Positions 54,565 to 62,800 of a DNA stretch of 64,000 nt are shown in pieces (within the stretch, counting starts at the first letter, position 1; each line of letters begins with the position of its first letter). A program made the translations under genes and the position numbers. The DNA comes from Rickettsiales bacterium (GTDB lineage Bacteria; Pseudomonadota; Alphaproteobacteria; Methylaequorales; Methylaequoraceae), in NCBI GenBank assembly GCA_002691145.1, contig NZHE01000023.1, positions 31,643 through 95,642 of the forward strand, read 5' to 3'. Under the pieces are notes generated by a model, which was not told the origin of the DNA, did not search any database, and saw only the letters and a program-made list of their open reading frames with translations.

Positions 54565-56112
54565 TTATCCTTGAAATAGGACTAACACATTTTGCATAGT
54601 TCTTCCAGCTTGTGCAATCATGCTCATTGCTGACTGTTGCAATATTTGAGACTTTGAAAGTCGAGATGACTCCAATGCGAAGTTAGCATCTAAAATTCTG
54701 GACTGAGAAGCTCTTTGATTTTGTGCTACATTAGTTAGGTTATCAACAACAACATTCATTCTACTCATGATAGCACCAAATTTAGCTCTTTCCATGTGAA
54801 CTCTATCTAATGCTCTATCAACAACTTTGAGCGCATCAACTGCGCCAGCCATTGTTTTAAGGTCAATTGTAGCGATTGAATTTAAAGCTGAGGCTCTTGC
54901 AGACGATTCAAAAATACCTCCATTTGCATTACCTACAATTGAAAACGTGTGTGAGGAGTGAAAGGTTAACTCACCACCAATTCTAAAACTATCATTAGTT
55001 TGACTAGCATCAGAAACAGTTACAGCTGTTCCATTAGTATCTTGTTTAAAATTTAACCCAGTTACGGTCATTGTAGTATTTGCGTCTGAAACGCTAGCAA
55101 AATCTAAATTCTCTATAACAATATCTTCACCTTCATCTTGAACTAAAATTATATTTGCTTTGTTTGAACTTAATACTCCTTTGACCCCTGTGACGGAGCT
55201 AAAAGAATTAATTTGATCTCTTAAATCGGTTAAGTCAGATCCTGTAACAGCAGAAGCTAATGTAACCGTTGCTGATATTGCTTGAGCTGTTGAATTTTTA
55301 CCATATAAATTCATTGTAACTACATGCTGACCAGTTGAATTACTTGAAGACATTTCTATTTTACATTGAGTTGAAGCAGTAGCAGATACACCTGTCGAAT
55401 CAAACTCTGCGTTAGTCAAAGCAGCTATTGTTTTAGCAGTATTTCCTGCTGCAACATCGATTGTTTTTGAGCCTAGGAGACCTGTTACTGTAAAGTCATC
55501 TCCAGCGACTACTGCACTTGTTATACCTGATGCACTTGCACCGGCAAGAGCATTCATTGCAAGATTTGCTTCACCTGTTGTTCCTTGGGATGTAGCTTGA
55601 TATGCACCGATAGATGTGTTTCTCATATTTGCAATGGAGATAACAGCTTTTTCTCTTTCATGAGCTCCTATCTGGAATCTTTTATCAGCAAAATTTCCAT
55701 CAAGTACCGCAACTTCGTTAAAAGTGGTATCTCTAGTAACACGGTCCATTTCGTCTAATAATTGATTAACTTCTGTTTGTAAGTAAACTTTTTGTTCTGC
55801 ATTTACGATATCTGTTGCAGCCTGAATAGCTAATTCTCTTATTCTTTGTAATGCTGACGAAGCTTCATCTAGTGCTCCTTCAGCTACTTGTGCCATAGAT
55901 AAGACATCAGCAGCATTCCTTACTGACATATCTAAGGCTCTTATAGTCGCGCTCATTCTATCAGAAATAGCTGCACCAGCAGCATCATCACCCGCGTGAT
56001 TAATTCTTTTTCCAGAAGAGATTCTTTCCATGGCCTGGAGCATGTCTCTCTCTGTCTTTAGAAGACTCTTCATCGACGCATGAGTCCCCATTGTTGTATT
56101 TATTCCCGGCAT
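54565..56112 (-). CDS. large flagellin (515 residues)
   Basis: The canonical flagellin of the window. N-terminal D0/D1: LLKTERDMLQAMERISSGKR and INHAGDDAAGAAISDRMSA; C-terminal D1/D0: ALESSRLSKSQILQQSAMSM and a final VLVLFQG. The variable centre (about 160-400) has Flagellin_IN motifs (SAVTGSDLTDLRDQINSFSS) and many Ser/Thr residues suitable for O-glycosylation. It has its own consensus sigma-54 promoter at 56149-56164. Probably the main filament protein. G+C looks higher than in nearby non-flagellar genes, likely from high expression. Confidence 0.94.
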   Translation of the reverse strand: MPGINTTMGTHASMKSLLKTERDMLQAMERISSGKRINHAGDDAAGAAISDRMSATIRALDMSVRNAADVLSMAQVAEGALDEASSALQRIRELAIQAATDIVNAEQKVYLQTEVNQLLDEMDRVTRDTTFNEVAVLDGNFADKRFQIGAHEREKAVISIANMRNTSIGAYQATSQGTTGEANLAMNALAGASASGITSAVVAGDDFTVTGLLGSKTIDVAAGNTAKTIAALTNAEFDSTGVSATASTQCKIEMSSSNSTGQHVVTMNLYGKNSTAQAISATVTLASAVTGSDLTDLRDQINSFSSVTGVKGVLSSNKANIILVQDEGEDIVIENLDFASVSDANTTMTVTGLNFKQDTNGTAVTVSDASQTNDSFRIGGELTFHSSHTFSIVGNANGGIFESSARASALNSIATIDLKTMAGAVDALKVVDRALDRVHMERAKFGAIMSRMNVVVDNLTNVAQNQRASQSRILDANFALESSRLSKSQILQQSAMSMIAQAGRTMQNVLVLFQG

Positions 56113-56148
56113 ATATTTCTCCGTGTTAATTTACTTACGAAGAATAAC

Positions 56149-56164
56149 TGCAAATCCAGTGCCA
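56149..56164 (-). promoter_or_regulatory. sigma-54 promoter for the large flagellin
   Basis: Minus strand TGGCAC-TGGAT-TTGCA, a perfect -24/-12 sigma-54 promoter, ending 36 bases before the flagellin ATG at 56112. Confidence 0.88.
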
Positions 56165-56171
56165 AATAATG

Positions 56172-56201
56172 AAAAGGGATATGTAAAGAATTACATATCC
56201 C
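56172..56201 (-). terminator. rho-independent terminator of the tandem flagellin operon
   Basis: GGGATATGTAA (56176-56186), loop AGAA and TTACATATCCC (56191-56201) form a perfect 11-bp stem. On the minus strand it is followed by TTTTC, just downstream of the flagellin ending at 56228 and immediately before the sigma-54 promoter of the next flagellin. Confidence 0.75.
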
Positions 56202-56227
56202 CTAACTGTACTAGATGTTGTGTAAAA

Positions 56228-57031
56228 TTATTGTAGTACTGACAATATAGCCGATTGTGCCTGGTTTGCTTGAGCTGCCATGGCCATTGCGGCTTGGTTT
56301 AATATCGAGCTCTTCGTCAGATTTGCAGTTTCCTGCGCAAAATCTGTATCTAAAACTCTAGCTCCTGCCGCAATCATATTTGCGCCAGTTGCATGTGCGA
56401 CACCCTGGAAGCCTTTTAAGGCTGATAAATCAGCTGCAATATTACCTAAGGCATTTGCAACTAAACCCATGTGTGTGTCAGCAGCAGTTCTTGCGGTATC
56501 ACCAGTAGTGTTACCAGCAAGTGTTGCCATACTTACACCAACACCAATTGTAGTGTTAACTGTGGAAGCTTCACCGGCGTAAGCAACATTAACGGTTTTT
56601 CCCGCCACACCTATATCGACAAGTGCTACTCCATTAAACGCAGTATTATCAAGAACTGCGTCAATAGTGGCTGTTATAAGTGCAACTTCTGCGTCTATTG
56701 CACCCTCGTCAGATGCAGACGTTAGAGCGTTATTATCATTTTGAACTCCAAGTTCGCGCATTCTAGTAAGAAGATTAGCAACTTCTAACAGAACAGATTC
56801 ACCAGCTTGTAGATATGATATTCCATCCTCAATGTTTCTTGCAGCTTGTGCATGACTTTTTCCGATAGAATTTAAACTAGTTCCAATGGATAAACCAGCT
56901 GCATCACCACCATACGTAGCTCTGACACCAGTCGATAATCTAGCAATAGATTCATTCATACCATGTCTTGCTTTGTTGGCAGCGGCTGCTGCAAGCTGAC
57001 CCCCTACTGATATATTTGATACTGAAGGCAT
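56228..57031 (-). CDS. short flagellin (267 residues), tandem copy B
   Basis: N-terminal NKARHGMNESIARLSTGVRA and C-terminal LDTDFAQETANLTKSSILNQ, with AAMAMAAQANQAQSAILSVL, mark a flagellin with a short centre (about 110-190). It shares most of its ends with the gene just upstream (57056-57835), including the start MPSVSNI. A good ribosome site (AGGAGA) lies upstream and a terminator follows at 56172-56201. The two form an operon whose promoter is not clear. Confidence 0.92.
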   Translation of the reverse strand: MPSVSNISVGGQLAAAAANKARHGMNESIARLSTGVRATYGGDAAGLSIGTSLNSIGKSHAQAARNIEDGISYLQAGESVLLEVANLLTRMRELGVQNDNNALTSASDEGAIDAEVALITATIDAVLDNTAFNGVALVDIGVAGKTVNVAYAGEASTVNTTIGVGVSMATLAGNTTGDTARTAADTHMGLVANALGNIAADLSALKGFQGVAHATGANMIAAGARVLDTDFAQETANLTKSSILNQAAMAMAAQANQAQSAILSVLQ

Positions 57032-57055
57032 TTTATATTCTCCTATTCTATAAAG

Positions 57056-57835
57056 TTATTGTATTACAGCTAAAACAGCAGCTTGTGCGTCATTGGCTTG
57101 TGAAACCATTGCCATAGCAGCTTGATTTAGTATAGTAGCTTTAGTTAAATTAGCAGTCTCCATTGCATAATCAGTGTCCTGAATTCTGGCAGCAGCTGCA
57201 TTAAGATTTGCGGCAGTAGCCTGAGCAACTGCTTGATATCCCTTTAAAGCAGACATACCGGCTGCTACAGCACCAAGTGCTGTTGCAATCTCAGACTGAG
57301 TTACATCAGCAGTTGCTACTGCTGTTGTACCTGTTACTGCTAGGGATGTTAGAGCCGCTGTAGAACCAACGGTTACAGTGTTACCGGAATCATCAATAGC
57401 AAGAGCAATATCTGCATCACCTGTGACTACGATACCATTAAATTTAGTATTAGTTGTAATTGCGTCAAAAGCAGCAGAAATTGCAGCTGCCTCAGCAGAA
57501 ATTGCTGTATTATCAGCTGTAGTAAGCAAGTTTAAGTTTCCGTGTTGAAGACCTAACTCTCTCATCCTTGTTGTTAAAGCTGCTAATTCTAGTAAAACTG
57601 ATTCAGCAGACTGCAAAAATGAAATACCATCTTCCGCATTTCTAGCGGCTACTGCAAAACTAGCTCCTTTCGAACCAATGGAATTTGCGATGGACTGACC
57701 AGCAGAATCACCACCGTACATTGTTCTAATTCCAGTTGATAATCTGGCAATAGATTCGTTCATAGAATGTCGGGCTTTTGTAGCGGCTGCACCAGCCATT
57801 GCTGCTCCGACGGCAATATTAGAAACTGAAGGCAT
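57056..57835 (-). CDS. short flagellin (259 residues), tandem copy A
   Basis: Starts MPSVSNIAVGAAMAGAAATK and has RHSMNESIARLSTGIRTMYG and TDYAMETANLTKATILNQAA, a flagellin with a small Thr/Ala-rich centre (about 125-180). First of a two-gene operon with the paralog 24 bases downstream, probably by tandem duplication. An AT-rich leader (57836-57987) holds AACTA repeats and a 17-base palindrome but no recognisable sigma-54 site, unlike the other flagellin. Confidence 0.92.
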   Translation of the reverse strand: MPSVSNIAVGAAMAGAAATKARHSMNESIARLSTGIRTMYGGDSAGQSIANSIGSKGASFAVAARNAEDGISFLQSAESVLLELAALTTRMRELGLQHGNLNLLTTADNTAISAEAAAISAAFDAITTNTKFNGIVVTGDADIALAIDDSGNTVTVGSTAALTSLAVTGTTAVATADVTQSEIATALGAVAAGMSALKGYQAVAQATAANLNAAAARIQDTDYAMETANLTKATILNQAAMAMVSQANDAQAAVLAVIQ

Positions 57836-57883
57836 ATTTTTTTCTCCTTTAAATTATTAACTATCTTCCATCAACTAATTTTC

Positions 57884-57900
57884 ATTAACTATTAGTTAAT
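57884..57900. repeat. perfect palindrome in the flagellin leader
   Basis: ATTAACTA-T-TAGTTAAT, 8-bp arms around one base. AACTA also occurs nearby at about 57859 and 57873. It lies 49 bases upstream of the flagellin ATG at 57835, a possible operator. Confidence 0.45.
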
Positions 57901-57987
57901 ATTTTAAACGACTCATAAAAAAAATATTTAGTTATTGCCACAAATTAAGTTTTTTGAGATAAAAACATTAAATACTTAATAAAAATT

Positions 57988-58494
57988 ATGAGTGAAAAAG
58001 AAAAACTATTTTGTCCTACTTGGTTATATGAGGTTTCTGTTGGTATAACCATATTCGATTTTCTTACTAAAGAGTTTTCAATCGAAATGATAGCTAAAAA
58101 GTTTGCTGAGGGTTTAAGTGAACACTATCAGGAAATCCCATTTCAAGAGATATCATCTCCAGCGGAAGAATGCATAAGATTTATGGCGGAGTTGAAAAAT
58201 AATGAATATGAAGCCCACGAAAGAGCTAATCATTTCGCACACTATAGATTAAAATATGATGGAATAAAAGGTCCAAGAAAAATAAAGACATTGTTTGGAA
58301 GTGCTCTGGATGGAGATAAGAAAAAAAGGTATAATGAACAGACAGTTTTAAAAGATTTTAAAGCTTTTACTTTTGCTTTAAGAGCTGGTTCAGTTCCAAA
58401 AGCACCAAGTGGATGGAATATTAAAAATGAAAAAGATTTAGATTTTTTCACTGATATAATCAGTAAAGACTTTTCTTTAGATGATTTACTTTAA
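57988..58494 (+). CDS. unrecognised protein between flagellin and flgL
   Basis: A 168-residue soluble protein with no signal peptide (MSEKEKLFCPTWLYEVSVG, AHERANHFAHYRLKYDGIKG, then a Lys-rich centre and an acidic C terminus ISKDFSLDDLL). I do not recognise a family. It is divergent from the tandem flagellins and ends four bases inside flgL on the opposite strand. It could be a flagellar regulator or assembly factor, by location only. Confidence 0.6.
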   Translation: MSEKEKLFCPTWLYEVSVGITIFDFLTKEFSIEMIAKKFAEGLSEHYQEIPFQEISSPAEECIRFMAELKNNEYEAHERANHFAHYRLKYDGIKGPRKIKTLFGSALDGDKKKRYNEQTVLKDFKAFTFALRAGSVPKAPSGWNIKNEKDLDFFTDIISKDFSLDDLL

Positions 58495-59780
58495 GAAATA
58501 TAGTCAAATAAATTCAACTGAGTAATTCTTACAAAAGCTTTTTGTGAAGCCTCTTGAGAAACAAGTTTTGATTGAAGTTCAGTAACTAATTTTGAAAGGT
58601 CAGCATCTTCCAGATCACTCACATTTTTTGAAATTTGAATCTTTCTTTCATCCATAACGTCTCGTTGTCTATCAGCAGAATTTAATCTTGAACCAACCTT
58701 AGCCCTTTGATTTGATAAATGATTTTGAATAGCAACTAATTCATCTAACCTACTGGCAATTGTTTGATCAAAATCAACAAGCTTTTGTGCATTACCAAGT
58801 GACGCGCCAGCAGCATCAATTGGTTGAAAAGTAAAAAATGATGTGGTTTCCTCTTGAGCTGCAGTTATTTCAGGAATACCAACATTACTTATAGTTATGT
58901 CTTTTGAATATGTATTTGTCAAAGTCAAAGTATCATTTGAAGTCGATGTGGTAGAAATTGTTGCTGTTATATCAAGGTCAGCAGCGTTAATTGCAGTTCT
59001 TAAGTCAGAGAGATCGGAGCCAGTTAATGCGACATTGATGTCTGCGGTTTTATCCCCTGATGTAACTGTAAAACTATAGGTCCCAGGATTTTCATTTGTA
59101 AGTTGAAGCTTTGCAATTCCAGGTGCTTTAGCTGCCTCCACATGGCTATTAGCAGTTCTAATTGATCTGCTAATATTATCAACTGCTGCAAACAAATCAG
59201 TAGAAACACCTTCACTAGTAACAATGTCTTGAAAAACACTTCCACCGTCTATAGTAGTTTCAAGCATTCTGCTTTCTGATACTGCTACTGATACAGTACC
59301 TCTATCACCTTTATAAGTAACTGCTCCTGCAGAATCTAACTCAAAAGGCACGGTTTTGGTTTTAAATCCAGCATAAATTGATGAACCTCTAGCGTCCTTT
59401 GTATTTGCTAATGAAAGTAATTCTTTTTTTAATTCATCAAACTCGAGAGCTATGGCTTCCCTATCACTGATACTCAAGATATCATTAGCTGCTTGAATTG
59501 ATAACTCATTACATCTAATAAAAATATTTTTAGAGGCCTCAAGTGTTGAGTCCATTAAAGCAAGTCTTTCTCTTGCTAGTTCTGTATTGTCGATGTATTG
59601 ATCAATTTTACTTTTAACATCCTTTAATCCCGACAATTGAACAGCACCTACTGGATCGTCAGATGCGAATATTATATTTTTACCACTTGAAATCTGGGAT
59701 TGTATCTTTTGAATATTTTCCATTTGCTTGGAAAATTGATTCACTTGCTGGGTATTAAAAAGTTTATTACTAATTTTCAT
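58491..59780 (-). CDS. flgL: flagellar hook-filament junction protein FlgL
   Basis: A 429-residue hook-associated protein 3. N-terminal helix QVNQFSKQMENIQKIQSQIS and GKNIIFASDDPVGAVQLSGL match FlgL; the C-terminal helix region reads LDELVAIQNHLSNQRAKVGS and EDADLSKLVTELQSKLVSQE. A Flagellin_IN-type motif (ALTGSDLSDLRTAINAADLD) lies in the middle. It joins FlgK to the filament. A consensus sigma-54 promoter is 12 bases upstream. Confidence 0.92.
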   Translation of the reverse strand: MKISNKLFNTQQVNQFSKQMENIQKIQSQISSGKNIIFASDDPVGAVQLSGLKDVKSKIDQYIDNTELARERLALMDSTLEASKNIFIRCNELSIQAANDILSISDREAIALEFDELKKELLSLANTKDARGSSIYAGFKTKTVPFELDSAGAVTYKGDRGTVSVAVSESRMLETTIDGGSVFQDIVTSEGVSTDLFAAVDNISRSIRTANSHVEAAKAPGIAKLQLTNENPGTYSFTVTSGDKTADINVALTGSDLSDLRTAINAADLDITATISTTSTSNDTLTLTNTYSKDITISNVGIPEITAAQEETTSFFTFQPIDAAGASLGNAQKLVDFDQTIASRLDELVAIQNHLSNQRAKVGSRLNSADRQRDVMDERKIQISKNVSDLEDADLSKLVTELQSKLVSQEASQKAFVRITQLNLFDYIS

Positions 59781-59791
59781 ACTTGTATCCT

Positions 59792-59807
59792 AGCAAATTT
59801 TGTGCCT
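59792..59807 (-). promoter_or_regulatory. sigma-54 promoter for flgL
   Basis: Minus strand AGGCAC-AAAAT-TTGCT, matching TGGCAC-N5-TTGCW except the first T. It lies in the 32-base gap between flgK's stop and the flgL ATG (59780), so flgL can be transcribed independently of flgK. Confidence 0.75.
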
Positions 59808-59812
59808 ATATT

Positions 59813-62800
59813 TTAGCTTCTTATTACACTCATTAGAGAATCAAAAAGTTCTCGTGCTGTTTGAATTATTCTTGCATTTGCCTGATAAGCCTGTTGAAAT
59901 TGAATAAGGTTTGATGCTTCCTCGTCCATGACAACTCCTGATACCTCGTCCTCAAGAGCTTTTGCTTCGTCCCTTGATGCAAGGGCAGTTTCTTCCGTCA
60001 TTTCGGAAGTTCTGACTGATGTTCCAATTTCTGCGGCAGTTGCATTAAATATGTCTTGAAAACTTCCTGAATTTACTCCATTTACGTCTGATTCTTGCAA
60101 TGCGATCATTTGGAGTACATTTCTATTATCACCAATACCATTTTTATTATTTGAGATTGTGAATGAATCATTTATATTATTATCACCAGTAAATTTTAAG
60201 GATTTTTCTACGGCAGTTATTACTCCATTATCTGGAATTAACCTGGTTGCAATTGAATGTAGTGTGTTAGCTTCAAATATTTCAACTTTATTAGAATTGG
60301 TTGAATCAACTACCAGTTTATATTCTGCGTCCTCAACTACAGGGGAAATTGCTCCATATTCTGCTGAAATCTTTCGTGCACCTGAACCTGTCATAATAAT
60401 AATTAAATCCTCAGGAGGTAAATTTGAAATATTCAAATTACTTCCAGATAATGATTTCATACTGTTAGATGGCACAGTAACAGATACAGCTGAAGTTTCT
60501 GGAGTATTGAATCCAGAAGAACCAATGGACGTTAATTTTATGTTATCACCTAACACATTCACTTGCGTTAGGTTTGTTTTGAATCCAAAACTCTCACTTG
60601 AGGCTCCGTAACCAGATAAAACATTATCAATAACAATATTATTCTTGTCAGCTGACTTTATTATTGAAATTTGAGCATTAGAATCACTGACTTGATTAAT
60701 TTCAACCTCTATTCCTAACGAAGATGCTGTTGTTGGTGTTCCTATATCATCACTTATGTAAGCTTCAGCATAAACGGTTTTAAACGTATCAGAAGCATTT
60801 CCGTTCCCACCTCCAAAACTCAATAGAGTAGGGGTTTCTGCAGTTGCATTAGCAAAAGATGAGGCTAAACTGAATGTATTAGCATCAATTACTTTTGCAT
60901 AGTAGGATGTACCGGATGTTAAACCTGTCATTGCTGTGGCAGCTGCAGTGTATAAAATTTTATCTCCAGTTTTAAATCCATGACTTGATGAAGTTAGAGT
61001 TGTCGAGGACGCGTTAACAGTTGATGTATTTATAGTCTTACTGCTTGTTCTTACAAATACGCCAATACTATTTGCATAATCATCCAAGGTTAAGTGAAAA
61101 TGAGTTGAATCACTTCCTGAAGGCGTGGTTATTGATGTTCCTGTCATGGAGGTTTTAACAACACCGTCGTTCATTCCAAAAAGAGCAGCATTAGTATCGT
61201 TTATACTATCGGTTGCAAAAGAAAATTGTGAAGCAGAAATAGTTTTACCTGCTGATAAATATAAATTTTTTCCAGGATCAAAATTATCTAATGCATTTCC
61301 TCCACTTCCTCCTGTAATTGTTACAACCGAAGGAGATGCAGCCGTTGCCAAAGCAAAAGTATTTGCTAACCTAAAATTATGTTCATCGGTTTTAACAACA
61401 AAATAAGTACCTCCATCTGTTAATCCATTAATAGGACTAGCAAAAGTATCACTTTTACTGCCTCCAGTTCCACCACTTATTGTTAATTTTACTCCATTAT
61501 TTGCATTTGTGGATGTTGTTGCAACTGCAAAAGTATTTGAATCAACAGAAATTGCATAATAAGTTGTCCCACTAACTAAACCATTTATAGCCTGACTTCC
61601 ATTAGCAGTATAGACGATAGGATCTCCAGTTGAAAAACCATGAGATGTTGAGGTTATATTGGTTGTTGAACTAAAAGCAGTTGTATCAACTGTAACTTTT
61701 TCAGCTGCATTATAAGTAACCGCATCACCAGTTTTTAGTCCATGTTCAGTAAAAGAAATTGTAGAAGTATTGCTGAATGACGTTGTGTTAACTGTTAGAG
61801 AGCTTTTATCTTCAAAATAAGCAGAGATTTTATCTTTCTCTCCTCCAGAAACCAAAACTTCTCCGTCCTGCATTGTTAGTTTATATGTTAGTCCATCATG
61901 ATTAATTTTGAAACTACTTCCGTTTTCAGGTAAAGACGCAATTGAAGTACCTTCAATTTCAATTGAAGGACTATTAGCTCTTAAGCCTTCTGCTAGTTTT
62001 GATGATATTAAAGAAGACGAAATTTCATCCTGCAGCGATAAATCTTGTGTTGTAGTAAAACTTGAACCAGTACCTGTAGCTGACAGTGTCAAGCCATAAG
62101 ATAAAATAGAACTTGATGCTGTATCGCCATTATGGTTAGCTGAGGATAGGTCTGATTGAAAAGCTTTCGGTTTAATAGTTTTACTCTCACCGGTAGAAGT
62201 TGAATTTATTTCGTAATATCCACCTCTTAAAGCATCCTGTGCAGCAGTAACTGTAGAACCACCTCCATTAGCAGATGTGAAACCTGTTGAGGATTCTAAT
62301 AATAATTCCCCACTAAATCTTGCTGCCCTGAAATTAGAACTATCTATTGCAACTGAGGCTCCGCTATCAGAGAAATCATTGTTAAGAATACTTACTGTTA
62401 GACTTGATGGTGAGGTAAACGAGGTGACTTGTATATCATCGCCATTTGAATTTTCCATTATGAGACTTTTCTTATCATTTGATAAAAAAGCACTAACGCC
62501 AGTTTTTCCTGAGAAATTATTAATTGAAGTCGCTAAATTTGTTAAATCGGTTGAAAGAACCGAGGCACTAATAGAAACACTAGAATTTGTTCCAGATTTA
62601 CTTTTGAGGGTAAAAGAAATAGTTCCATCAGATGAGGGTGCTGGAACTTTTATTCTAGTAAGAGCTGATGCCTGAATACCAGTATTATTTGCATTAGTAT
62701 TTATCAAACCAGCTACATATCCAGCGGAAGACTCTATTGGAACTGAAATGCTTACCGCATCGGTATTATCTGAATTTAGTGTTAATGTGTATGCAGCTGT

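Noticed and set aside
56280..56725. Plus-strand frames opposite the short flagellin
   Set aside because: Cys- and Ala-rich antisense reading of flagellin codons; no start signals.
60159..60611. 150-residue plus-strand frame opposite flgK
   Set aside because: Antisense shadow of a Ser/Thr-rich gene; no ribosome site and composition mirrors flgK codons. Similar shadows at 61125, 61908 and 62277 were dropped too.
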